From: MGBC163016 sp910588905
Lineage (GTDB): Bacteria; Actinomycetota; Coriobacteriia; Coriobacteriales; Eggerthellaceae
Length of the DNA: 36,082 nucleotides
Direction of reading: 5' to 3'
Assembly (NCBI GenBank): GCA_948616985.1
Contig: CAPGDO010000018.1
Coordinates: 1 to 36,082, forward strand
In this document: positions 23,295-30,255 of the stretch, in pieces
How the letters are laid out: each line of letters opens with the position of its first letter
How positions within the stretch are numbered: position 1 is the stretch's first letter
Made by a program: the position numbers and the translations under genes
Notes under the pieces: model-generated
Seen by the model: only the letters and a program-made list of their open reading frames with translations
Databases searched by the model: none
What the model was told of the DNA's origin: nothing

Positions 23295-24253
23295 CGCTCT
23301 CTGAGCGGGTGCGTACGGTTGGCTTTGCGGGGTCTCAGGCATCTCCGGAGACAGGAGCACCGCTCACGGTGGCGGAGTTGCGCCGTGATATCAAGGGGGT
23401 TGCATCCTTTGAGGCTATCGCCCAGATGCTGGCTGACAAGCCGCAGGCTGCCAAGAACGAGCTAAGGGTTGCTTGCCAACAGGCGCTCAGCACTGCAAAG
23501 TGGGATCGCTTGGGGGTGGAGGACAAGCGGCTTCTGACCGAGCAGTTGATCGATGTGGTGTTCGGCATGGGCCCCTTGGAGACGCTCATCGAAGACGACG
23601 GAGTCACTGAGGTCATGGTCAATGGTGGCCGGGAAGTCTACTTCGAACGGGGTGGCCGCATCGTGAAGAGCGATATCGCCTTCGAGAGCGATGATCAGGT
23701 GCGCGTGCTGATCGACCGCATCATCGGGCCGTTGGGCCGTCGCATCGATGAGTCCTCCCCCATGGTGAACGCGCGCTTACCCCAAGGCCATCGGGTGAAT
23801 GCCGTCATCCCGCCCATCACGCCTGATGGCCCGCACTTGACCATCCGTGCTTTCGGGAAACGATCTTTGACCTTGGGAGAGATGGTGCAGGCCGGTTCGC
23901 TCAGCACGGGTCTCGCCTGCTATCTGGGGTGGCTGATAGCGTTCCGGAAGAACGTCGTGGTATCGGGGGGAACAGGCAGCGGTAAGACCACGCTCTTGAA
24001 TGCGCTCTCTTGTCTCATCGGTCCTGATGAGCGTGTGGTGACCATCGAGGATTCCCTTGAGCTCAAGCTGTCTCCGAGGGCACATGTGGTCAGGATGGAG
24101 GCCCGGCCTCGGAATGCGGAAGGATGCGGAGAGGTGACCATCCGCGATCTGGTCATCAATGCTCTGCGCATGAGGCCCGACCGGATCATCGTGGGTGAAT
24201 GCCGCTCATCCGAGGCCCTGGATATGCTCCAGGCTATGAAAAAAAGATATTAG
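23291..24253 (+). pseudogene. cpaF: cpaF (TadA) pilus ATPase, 3' end cut off by the inserted element
   Basis: The first 316 or so codons are a normal secretion ATPase of the CpaF/TadA/VirB11 family: VVSGGTGSGKTTLLNA (Walker A, about 218-233), ATP-binding box VTIEDSLELKL, and RPDRIIVGECRSSEALDMLQAM (Walker B region, about 292-314). The family normally continues with a Thr/Asn-Gly-His-Asp-Gly-Ser loop and about 100 more residues. Here the frame changes to KKRY and stops, and the next gene is an element gene. The protein would lack the rest of the ATPase core, so Tad pilus function should be lost while the element is integrated. The 3' part of cpaF is expected just beyond the right end of the window. 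Confidence 0.88.
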
Positions 24254-24315
24254 CTTTCAGTTAGGAAATGGAAATGATGCTGAACAATGGAAAGCGCTCT
24301 GAACTGGGCAAATAC

Positions 24316-24326
24316 GATTCGGTAAA
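24316..24326. repeat. Left copy of subterminal inverted repeat
   Basis: GATTCGGTAAA occurs here and as its reverse complement at 36013-36023. Around it the left end and the reverse complement of the right end align in further short blocks (ATGAT, TGAAC, CAGTT, AAGCCTCTCT). This supports these two regions as the matching ends of the element. Confidence 0.6.
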
Positions 24327-24377
24327 GAAACACGGTTTCTGGCAAACAATGCCGATTCGGGCAAACAGCGCGGAATT

Positions 24378-24396
24378 TTCCCGTTCGTTTCCCGTT
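24378..24396 (+). repeat. Paired direct repeats TTCCCGTT, left end (integrase arm sites)
   Basis: TTCCCGTT occurs at 24378-24385 and again at 24389-24396, 11 bases apart. The same pair in the same orientation is found at the right end (35977-35996). Paired direct repeats near both ends are the known binding sites for the N-terminal domain of Tn916-type integrases, so I read these as arm-type sites. Confidence 0.6.
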
Positions 24397-24803
24397 GAAA
24401 GCGCTCCCAAGCCTCTCTTCGGTGCAGCTCTTAGGCTGCGGGAGCGCACGACCGCAGGGAAGAAGAGCTGGCCTGTGCTGGGAGCCAAAGTAGGCGCTAA
24501 TGAATCCCAGTTCCCGCATTATAGCGGGATGCGCCGTCGTGGCGTAGCTGACCCCTTTGTGACAATCGGGGACTACCAGCGAAGAGCGTCCGTGTGTCCT
24601 CTGTGCGTCAAAGAGAGGAGGCTGTGCGTTTACACGTGCAATGGGAAGCCCTAGAAGCAGACCAGCCGCATATCCCGACCAGGAAGTGTGAGAACCGACT
24701 TGAACGGCATCAGACGTTGGGTGAGAACAGGTTGCGGCCACCAAGGGATGGGTGAGGTGAGTGATTGGTCGAGCGCAGGCAGAGGGCGCAGTGCGCCCGC
24801 TTT

Positions 24804-24842
24804 CATTGTGGGAAGGTCGGCGCAGCCGAGCTTTCCACAATG
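24804..24842. repeat. Hairpin upstream of the restriction-modification gene
   Basis: CATTGTGG (24804-24811) pairs with CCACAATG (24835-24842), and inside it TCGGC-GCA-GCCGA forms a second stem. It has no T-tract. Confidence 0.55.
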
Positions 24843-24878
24843 ATTATCGCCCTTCCCAACGTCCCGAGCGGAAAGGGG

Positions 24879-24955
24879 CGTTTTCCATGCTGCTCACGCC
24901 GCTTTGGGTCTTTAGACCCAACCCAAAGCGGTGCGGGTGAGCAGTGTGGGAAACG
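24879..24955. repeat. Long three-part hairpin (about 27 base pairs)
   Basis: CGTTTTCC (24879-24886) pairs with GGGAAACG (24948-24955), with one G-U pair. CTGCTCAC (24890-24897) pairs with GTGAGCAG (24937-24944), and CCGCTTTGGGT (24899-24909) with ACCCAAAGCGG (24921-24931). The loop can refold as TGGGTC-TTTA-GACCCA. Two competing inner folds in one stem are typical of regulatory RNA, but the element might also act as DNA (cruciform or single-strand origin). Confidence 0.6.
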
Positions 24956-25081
24956 TTCGCGTGAGCGCCGAGACGCTTGTTTGCTGTACTTGACCGCTGC
25001 GATATGGGATGTGGAAGGGACGGATTATATAATTGAACAGTCGCATATTCGCGGTTTACCCGCTATCGGTTAGAGGTTGCA

Positions 25082-27886
25082 ATGAATCAGCTTGAGCAGA
25101 AGAAAAGGGCGCAGGAGTTCGCCGAGAAATGGCAAGGAAGAGGGGACGAGAAGCAGGACGCGCAGAACTTCTGGCGCGACCTTCTGGTGAACGTCTTGGG
25201 AGTGCCCTCCACGAGCATCACGAGCTTCATCAGCTTCGAGAGGAAGGTGCAAGGTGGCTTCATAGATGGCTTCATAGAGGACACGGGCGTTCTCATAGAG
25301 CAGAAGAGCCTCGGCGTTGACCTCACGAAGGCAAAGCCGCAATCGGACGGCACGAATCTAACGCCCTACGGCCAGGCGGTGAGGTACGCCGCGAAGCTGC
25401 CGCTATCCATCCGCCCGCGCTGGATTATCTGCTCCAACTTCGAGCAGTTCCTAATCTATGACCAGGAGACAGACCCCGCAGGGGAGAACCCCCACGTCCT
25501 CATGCTCGCAGACCTCCCCAGCGAGTTCTACAGGCTTGCGTTCATCACCGACAAGTCGAACTCGCGGCTTGAGAAGGAAAAGACGCTCTCGGTCAAGGCC
25601 GGGGCGGTCGTCGGCAAGCTCTACAACAGCTTCGCCGAGCAGTACCAGAACATCGACACCGACGAGCAGGAGCAGAAGAGCCTCAACGTCCTCATAGTTC
25701 GCCTGGTGTTCCTGCTCTACGCGGAGGACGCGGGGCTGTTGCAGCATCACGGGGCGCTCTACGACTACCTGAAACCCATACCCGTGCCGCAGATGCGGCA
25801 AGCCATCATAGACCTTTTCAAAGTCCTCAACACCCCGGACGGCACGGGCGGGACGCAAGACGAGCGCGACCCCTACATGAACCCAGAGCTTCTGGCGTTC
25901 CCCTACATCAACGGCGGGCTGTTCTCCGACGAGGCGCTTATAATCCCGCAGTTCACCGACCAGATAAAGCTCGACCTGCTGGTCGAGGCATCAAGCAAGT
26001 TCGATTGGGCGGAGGTGTCGCCCACCATCTTCGGCGCGGTGTTCGAGAGCACCTTGAACCCGGAGACGCGCCACGAGGGCGGTATGCACTACACATCCGT
26101 GGAGAACATCCACAAGGTAATAGACCCGCTGTTTTTGGACGAGCTGCGCGGGAAGCTGGAAAAGATTGAAGCCTTGAAGTCCGACCGAGACAGGAGGATA
26201 AGGCTCAAGGCTTTCCAAAACGAACTCGCCTCCATAACCGTGTTCGACCCCGCCTGTGGCTCGGGGAACTTCCTCACCGAAAGCTACCTGTCACTTCGCA
26301 AGCTTGAGAACCGCGTCCTTGAGAACCTGCAAGGAGAGCAGACATCCTTTGAGGTTGGCGGGGATTCGAGCATCATCAAGGTCAAGCTCTCGCAGTTCTA
26401 CGGTATAGAGATAAACGACTTCGCGGTATCAGTAGCGAAGACCGCGCTATGGATCGCGGAGTCGCAGATGATTGAGGCGACGCAAGAGATTGTGTTGCAA
26501 GTGCTGGACTTCCTGCCTCTCACGAGCAACAGCAACATAGTCGAGGGAAACGCCTTGAGGATGGATTGGAACGATGTTGTCGATTCGAGCCTAAGACCCT
26601 ACATCTGCGGCAACCCGCCCTTTATAGGCCAAGATGGAAAGCTCGAACAGCAACGCGAGGATATGGAGCTTGTCTGGGGTGAAGATTACGATGGCTATCT
26701 TGATTATGTAACCGGCTGGTACAAGAAAGCTGCCGACTATTTCAAAGATGCCGAAGACGTAAAGTTTGCTTTCGTTTCGACCAATTCAATCTGTCAGGGT
26801 CAGCCTGTGTCCGCGCTCTTCAAACCTCTGTTCGCTGCTGGGTGGAGAATAATATTCGCATGGACGACATTCATTTGGACAAGCGAAGTCAAAGACAAAG
26901 CCCATGTTCACGTAGTCATTGTCGGAATGGGAAAGGGAATTAAAAACAACACCTTTATGTTGTACAAAGACAGTGAGTGCTACAGCGTTACAAACATCAA
27001 TCCCTATCTTGCCGATGCGGAAGACTTCTTCATCGACAAGCGGACTAAGCCCCTATCAAGGGAGTTAAGCCCTGCTGTCTACGGCTCAAAGCCCGCTGAC
27101 GGGGGCTTTTTGCAAATCAAGGATGAAGCTACTTATCGGCTTGCTATGCAAGACCCAATCGCTGCGAAATATGTAAGACGCTCTCTGGGCGCAACTGAAT
27201 TGATTAACGGAAAAGAGCGTTGGTGTCTTTGGCTTGTTGATGCTCCTCCAGGGGATATTGATGGTTCTCCTTTCCTTTCAGAACGGGTTTCAAATTGCAA
27301 AGAGTGGAGGCTGCGGAGCGCGAAAAGACAAACCAATGAAGCAGCTCAAACACCACAGTTATTTGTCGAAATACGTTCAGCGGAAAAATCATACCTGTGC
27401 CTCCCTGCGCATTTTTCGGGCGGACGCGAGTACTTCACAGCTGATTACGTTGAGGATGAAGCTGTGGCAACTAACGCCTGTTTCATGATGGAAGACTCCG
27501 ATGGTTTTTCCTTTGCCATCATTTCATCTTCTGTGTTCATGCTCTGGCAAAACACAGTGGGTGGACGCTTGAAGTCTGACTGCCGCTTTGCGAACACGCT
27601 AGTTTGGAATACGTTCCCAGTGCCGGACATGAGCGATGAACAGCGCCGCGAGATAGTAGATGGCGGCAAAGGGGTGTTGGAGGCGCGACGCAAGTACAGC
27701 GATAAGACCTTGGCCGACCTCTACAAACCAGAGAACTTCTTTTTATATCCTGAATTGGTCGAAGCGCATAGGGTCTTGAACACGGCAGTCTTGCGAGCAT
27801 ACGGATTGAGTGACGAATCCCAAGAGGGGGACATAGCCGCAAAACTCGTAGAGCTTTATTCGCAAATGGTCGGCGTTAAGGAATAG
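25082..27886 (+). CDS. Type IIG (MmeI-like) restriction-modification enzyme
   Basis: This 934-residue single-chain enzyme would cut and methylate DNA. An N-terminal PD-(D/E)xK nuclease motif is visible as D62, then E73-Q-K75 (IEQKS), in the MmeI arrangement. A helical linker (about 180-350) follows. Next is the adenine methyltransferase with motif I FDPACGSGNF (388-397) and motif IV NPPF (about 511-514). The target-recognition region runs from about 530 to 840 and ends before NTLVWNTFPVP. The C-terminal segment with KYSDKTLADLYKPENFF is also MmeI-like. No separate restriction subunit is needed. Its role in the element would be defence against other mobile DNA and stabilisation of the element. 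By eye, base composition becomes clearly more AT-rich in about 26,640-27,600, the recognition part. A BREX PglX is less likely because of the nuclease motif and the missing BREX genes. Confidence 0.83.
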   Translation: MNQLEQKKRAQEFAEKWQGRGDEKQDAQNFWRDLLVNVLGVPSTSITSFISFERKVQGGFIDGFIEDTGVLIEQKSLGVDLTKAKPQSDGTNLTPYGQAVRYAAKLPLSIRPRWIICSNFEQFLIYDQETDPAGENPHVLMLADLPSEFYRLAFITDKSNSRLEKEKTLSVKAGAVVGKLYNSFAEQYQNIDTDEQEQKSLNVLIVRLVFLLYAEDAGLLQHHGALYDYLKPIPVPQMRQAIIDLFKVLNTPDGTGGTQDERDPYMNPELLAFPYINGGLFSDEALIIPQFTDQIKLDLLVEASSKFDWAEVSPTIFGAVFESTLNPETRHEGGMHYTSVENIHKVIDPLFLDELRGKLEKIEALKSDRDRRIRLKAFQNELASITVFDPACGSGNFLTESYLSLRKLENRVLENLQGEQTSFEVGGDSSIIKVKLSQFYGIEINDFAVSVAKTALWIAESQMIEATQEIVLQVLDFLPLTSNSNIVEGNALRMDWNDVVDSSLRPYICGNPPFIGQDGKLEQQREDMELVWGEDYDGYLDYVTGWYKKAADYFKDAEDVKFAFVSTNSICQGQPVSALFKPLFAAGWRIIFAWTTFIWTSEVKDKAHVHVVIVGMGKGIKNNTFMLYKDSECYSVTNINPYLADAEDFFIDKRTKPLSRELSPAVYGSKPADGGFLQIKDEATYRLAMQDPIAAKYVRRSLGATELINGKERWCLWLVDAPPGDIDGSPFLSERVSNCKEWRLRSAKRQTNEAAQTPQLFVEIRSAEKSYLCLPAHFSGGREYFTADYVEDEAVATNACFMMEDSDGFSFAIISSSVFMLWQNTVGGRLKSDCRFANTLVWNTFPVPDMSDEQRREIVDGGKGVLEARRKYSDKTLADLYKPENFFLYPELVEAHRVLNTAVLRAYGLSDESQEGDIAAKLVELYSQMVGVKE

Positions 27887-27919
27887 GCACCCGCTATATC
27901 ACACTTGCAAGGAGCAAAC

Positions 27920-28132
27920 ATGGATAAACTCACAGAGGCAATCCAAGGTGCGGAGCTTTCAATCCTCAAGGCTTTCATGCAGACCGACACCGCCGAGGAT
28001 GCCACGGCCATGTGGATGGCTCTCTCGAAGTCCGTTGACGATTCGGCGCGAATCAGAATCAAGGAGCTGGGCGGCGACGTGGACGCAGCACGGGCGGCGC
28101 TGGACGCCTTCTCGCTGCAAAACCCCATCTAG
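27920..28132 (+). CDS. Small hypothetical protein downstream of the restriction-modification gene
   Basis: This 70-residue protein starts at ATG 27920 behind AAGGAGCAAAC; an earlier TTG at 27905 lies before the ribosome binding site and is rejected. The sequence is mostly helical and mildly acidic (for example TDTAEDATAMWMALSKSVDD). I do not recognise a family. It lies 33 bases after the restriction-modification gene on the same strand and may be co-transcribed with it. Confidence 0.55.
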   Translation: MDKLTEAIQGAELSILKAFMQTDTAEDATAMWMALSKSVDDSARIRIKELGGDVDAARAALDAFSLQNPI

Positions 28133-28265
28133 CGGCAGCCCTCCTCACGAACCGGCGGAAAGGTGCGCCGTACACAGACAGCCTCCTAGCGTCCGACGCG
28201 GCCTCCCCTTTTCAGATAACCCTCACGCTGCACATCGTCTCGCCCCCGATCTACCGCATCAAGGC

Positions 28266-28318
28266 GCGAAAAACTTTTCGACCCCGTGCTGGCTTGCCAG
28301 CATCGAAAACTTTTTCGC
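28266..28318. repeat. Compound hairpin with palindromic arms
   Basis: The outer arms (28266-28281 and 28303-28318) are 16 bases each and complementary with one mismatch. The inner arms TGCTGGC and GCCAGCA (28287-28302) flank a TT loop. Each outer arm is itself nearly palindromic (CGAAAA..TTTTCG), so it may present two operator-like sites. A TTGACA hexamer follows at 28327-28332 but lacks a clear -10. The structure lies upstream of the gene at 28416. Confidence 0.55.
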
Positions 28319-28415
28319 TCTATTCCTTGACACGGCAGGGCGGAGGCGAGGTCTGCGCATCGCAAGGAACATCACGAAAAGGGAAGATGTTCGACTGGAT
28401 GCAAGGAGGCTTCTC

Positions 28416-28727
28416 ATGGCTGTGTACAAGACGCTTTCCCTCTACGAGTTCGAGCAGGAGTTCCGCGACTTCGGAAGGGACTACTACTCGCGAGATGCAT
28501 ACAGCTACCTGTACGAGCTTCTAAGCGACGGCAGCGCCGAACTTGATGTGATAGCCGTCTGCTGCGACTGGGCGGAATCGGACGCGGGCGAGCTTTGGGA
28601 CGAATACGGCTACATGGTCGGCGGCGGCGAGTTCACGAGCCAGGGCTTTAAGTCGCTCCTCGAGACGCTCGAAGCCCATACGATGGTAGTACAGCTCCCC
28701 GACAGCTTCCTCGTCGCCAGTTTCTAG
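28416..28727 (+). CDS. Small acidic protein of unknown function
   Basis: The protein has 103 residues and is strongly acidic (about 20 Asp/Glu against 5 Lys/Arg). The start ATG follows AAGGAGG; longer upstream frames are rejected because they run through the hairpin and lack a ribosome binding site. The stretch AELDVIAVCCDWAE resembles a pattern I know from small hypothetical proteins of other conjugative elements, but I cannot name a function. A small acidic protein next to a restriction enzyme in a transferable element could be a DNA mimic. It could equally be an unrelated accessory protein. A terminator follows within 10 bases. Confidence 0.6.
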   Translation: MAVYKTLSLYEFEQEFRDFGRDYYSRDAYSYLYELLSDGSAELDVIAVCCDWAESDAGELWDEYGYMVGGGEFTSQGFKSLLETLEAHTMVVQLPDSFLVASF

Positions 28728-28736
28728 GGAGCATCC

Positions 28737-28763
28737 GCCAGCCCCGCCGACGGCGGGGCTGGC
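28737..28763. terminator. Bidirectional terminator hairpin
   Basis: GCCAGCCCCGCC (28737-28748) and GGCGGGGCTGGC (28752-28763) are perfect 12-base arms around a 3-base loop. The hairpin lies between the stop codons of two convergent small genes. The T-tract is short, but the stem is very stable. Confidence 0.8.
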
Positions 28764-28777
28764 TCTTGCGCCACGCC

Positions 28778-28960
28778 CTAAAGCTCCCTTCCCGCTTCAC
28801 GCGCAAGGTGCGCAGCGCACCTGTCGAGGACATACGCCACGAGCCAGGTCAGCTCCTCCGGGTACTCCCCGCGCCCCGTGAGGGCTGCGGAGGCACCGCG
28901 CATCGCTATCACTGCGTCGTCTATCGCATCGACCAGCCTCACGTCCATCTCCTCTTCCAT
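28778..28960 (-). CDS. Small hypothetical protein, minus strand
   Basis: The protein has 60 residues. The ATG at 28960 is preceded on this strand by a near-perfect AAGGAGGTGATT ribosome binding site, the main reason to accept it. The sequence is helical and acidic at the N-terminus (MEEEMDVRLVDAIDDAV) and contains RGEYPEELTWLVAYVLD. I do not recognise the family. It converges on the acidic protein gene across the shared terminator, and its promoter should lie in the non-coding region upstream at 28961 and beyond. Confidence 0.55.
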   Translation of the reverse strand: MEEEMDVRLVDAIDDAVIAMRGASAALTGRGEYPEELTWLVAYVLDRCAAHLAREAGREL

Positions 28961-29200
28961 GCAATCACCTCCTTCCCCAAAGAAAGCCTAGTCGCGCCAC
29001 CGCCTTTCGTCTGCCGCCTATATCCAGCAATCGCGCATATTCTCCGCACGGGTTCCGTGCGGAGGGCTTGCGGGCAAGCCCCGTTTCCCGCGCTGCGCAC
29101 GGGAGCTTCCGCGCCCCTTCGGCCACGGAAGCCCGCTACGCGCGAAGCCCCAATCCTTGCGGATTGGAGTTTCGTGCTCCGCTCTCGCTGCGGCTCGCTC

Positions 29201-29371
29201 GATGGCTCCCAAGGGTCGCCATCGCTCGCCTCCGCTCACGCCGCCGCGCCCCCGTGAGGCGGCTCCTTCGACGGCTCCCAGGGGTCGCCGTCAGTCGCCG
29301 CTCACGCGCTGCGCAGCTCTCGCGCCCATGCACGCCGCCCGCTCCTTCGACGACTCCCAGGGGTCGCCGTC
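29201..29371. repeat. Three degenerate 23-base dyad repeats
   Basis: Copies lie at 29201-29223, 29270-29292 and 29349-29371. Each has the form GAYGRC-TCCCARGGGTC-GCCRTC. Copy 1 pairs GATGGC with GCCATC and copy 2 pairs GACGGC with GCCGTC, a compensating change that keeps the stem; copy 3 has one mismatch. The spacings are 69 and 79 bases, too irregular for a CRISPR array. Confidence 0.6.
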
Positions 29372-29396
29372 AGTCGCGGGCGGCGTGCGGCGCTCA

Positions 29397-29437
29397 CATG
29401 ACTGCCCGCCGCTGGTATAATGCAGTCGGCAGTCATG
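29397..29437 (+). promoter_or_regulatory. Extended -10 promoter inside a 10-base inverted repeat
   Basis: CATGACTGCC (29397-29406) and GGCAGTCATG (29428-29437) are perfect inverted arms centred on the -10 box. The -10 is TATAAT at 29416-29421 with TGG before it (extended -10). CTCACA at 29393-29398 is a four-of-six -35 at 17 bases. The layout suggests a repressed promoter for the mobilization genes. The second copy of the -10 at 29571-29576 lies in the repeated 55 bases after the gap and lacks the left arm. Confidence 0.6.
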
Positions 29438-29461
29438 CCAGGAACGAGTTTGTAACGACAT
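29407..29461. repeat. 55-base sequence repeated exactly on the other side of the scaffold gap
   Basis: These 55 bases are identical to 29562-29616. The first copy ends exactly where the N run starts and the second begins exactly where it ends. That is the expected signature of two contigs sharing a k-mer of 55, not of a natural repeat. Confidence 0.8.
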
Positions 29462-29561
29462 NNNNNNNNNNNNNNNNNNNNNNNNNNNNNNNNNNNNNNN
29501 NNNNNNNNNNNNNNNNNNNNNNNNNNNNNNNNNNNNNNNNNNNNNNNNNNNNNNNNNNNNN
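29462..29561. other. Assembly gap of 100 N
   Basis: There are exactly 100 unknown bases, the conventional placeholder for a gap of unknown length. No sequence can be inferred. It is probably zero or negative in length because of the shared 55 bases on both sides, but an unresolved repeat is possible. Confidence 0.95.
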
Positions 29562-29600
29562 CGCCGCTGGTATAATGCAGTCGGCAGTCATGCCAGGAAC

Positions 29601-29776
29601 GAGTTTGTAACGACATTCGCCGTTACAAACTCAACCTGGGTCGCCCTCGGCCAGGATTTAGCTGTCCGCTAAATCGCTTCGCCGGGCGACGGGCGCACCC
29701 GATTCAAAACAGCCCTTCGGTCTGTTTTGCTCGGATGCTTGCCTCCCACCATTAGCTGGCTGCTAATGTCGGGAGG
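29601..29776. other. Candidate oriT with four stem-loops
   Basis: GAGTTTGTAACG (29601-29612) and CGTTACAAACTC (29621-29632) form a perfect 12-base inverted repeat with an 8-base loop. They are followed by GATTTAGC-TGTCC-GCTAAATC (29655-29675) and CAAAACAG...CTGTTTTG (29705-29729). The last is the nested pair CCTCCC/ATTAGC with GCTAAT/GGGAGG (29742-29776). The block lies directly upstream of mobC and the relaxase, where MOB-type oriTs usually lie; one of the inverted repeats would be the relaxase recognition hairpin. I cannot place the nic site. Confidence 0.55.
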
Positions 29777-29799
29777 ATGCGGCGGGCTAGGAGGCTCCC

Positions 29800-30255
29800 A
29801 TGTCGAAAGACAAGTATTTCAACATCCGCCTAAGCTCCGCCGAGCGTCAGAAATTGCAGCGCTCGGCTAAGCGAGCCGGGCTGTCAATGTCTGACTACGT
29901 GCGCTCCATCATCAACGCCGACGATGGCAGCGGCACGGTTCAGCTCGTGCAGATGAACGTCGATGAAAAGCGCATCGCGGATCTTCTGCACGAGCTGAAG
30001 AAGTCGGGGACTAACCTCAACCAAATCGCCTACAAGCTCAACGCCAGGGGCGACATCGACCTAGGCGAGTTCGGCGAGGCCGTGCGCCGCCACAGGCAAG
30101 CTGCCAGCGACGTTTCCGACTTCATGGAAGAGCTGCGCCCGCGCCGCGCCCCGGATGCCCAAGCCGCAGCGCAACCGACAGACGAAGGGCGCGTAGACGC
30201 AAGCCCGCAAGCGCCCAAGAAGCTCAACATCAAGATAAGGAGGGCGGAGAAGTGA
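29800..30255 (+). CDS. mobC: Mobilization relaxosome protein MobC
   Basis: This 151-residue protein has an N-terminal ribbon-helix-helix-like DNA-binding segment (FNIRLSSAERQKLQRSAKRAGLSMSDYVRSII, about 7-40). It is followed by the MobC core containing LKKSGTNLNQIAYKLNARG (about 68-86), the pattern typical of MobC. The C-terminal tail is rich in Ala, Gln and Arg. The ATG follows AGGAGG with 5 bases spacing. MobC proteins open or bend DNA at oriT so the relaxase can nick. The next gene overlaps by 4 bases (GTGA), so MobC and relaxase are coupled. Confidence 0.9.
   Translation: MSKDKYFNIRLSSAERQKLQRSAKRAGLSMSDYVRSIINADDGSGTVQLVQMNVDEKRIADLLHELKKSGTNLNQIAYKLNARGDIDLGEFGEAVRRHRQAASDVSDFMEELRPRRAPDAQAAAQPTDEGRVDASPQAPKKLNIKIRRAEK

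Larger units (their letters stand above)
24254..25081. other. Left-end non-coding region of the element, rich in stem-loops
   Basis: There are 828 bases without a supported gene. Visible structures are TCCCGC-ATTATA-GCGGGA (24512-24529), GGGCGCA-G-TGCGCCC (24784-24798), a hairpin at 24804-24842 and a very long hairpin at 24879-24955. TATAAT at 25028-25033 is a possible -10 for the restriction-modification gene, but I see no good -35. Possible roles are a regulatory leader RNA, a recombination-control region or a second transfer or replication site. Confidence 0.5.
28961..29799. other. Non-coding region with many stem-loops, a scaffold gap and a probable oriT
   Basis: I support no gene in these 839 bases; the longer open frames are low-complexity Arg/Ala/Pro/Ser sequence and one crosses the N gap. 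Inverted repeats are dense: 29042-29064, 29064-29081, 29105-29132 and 29150-29167. These are followed by three related 23-base dyads (29201-29371), a promoter inside an inverted repeat (29397-29437), and four stem-loops between 29601 and 29776. The mobC and relaxase genes follow immediately. Confidence 0.6.

Noticed and set aside
29201..29371. Possible CRISPR array
   Set aside because: There are only three copies, of 23 bases, with unequal spacing (69 and 79 between starts), mutual sequence differences and no cas genes.
29068..29610. Open frames running through the GC-rich repeats and the N gap
   Set aside because: They are low-complexity Arg/Ala/Ser/Pro translation, cross unknown bases and lack a start signal. 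Stem-loops explain the region better.
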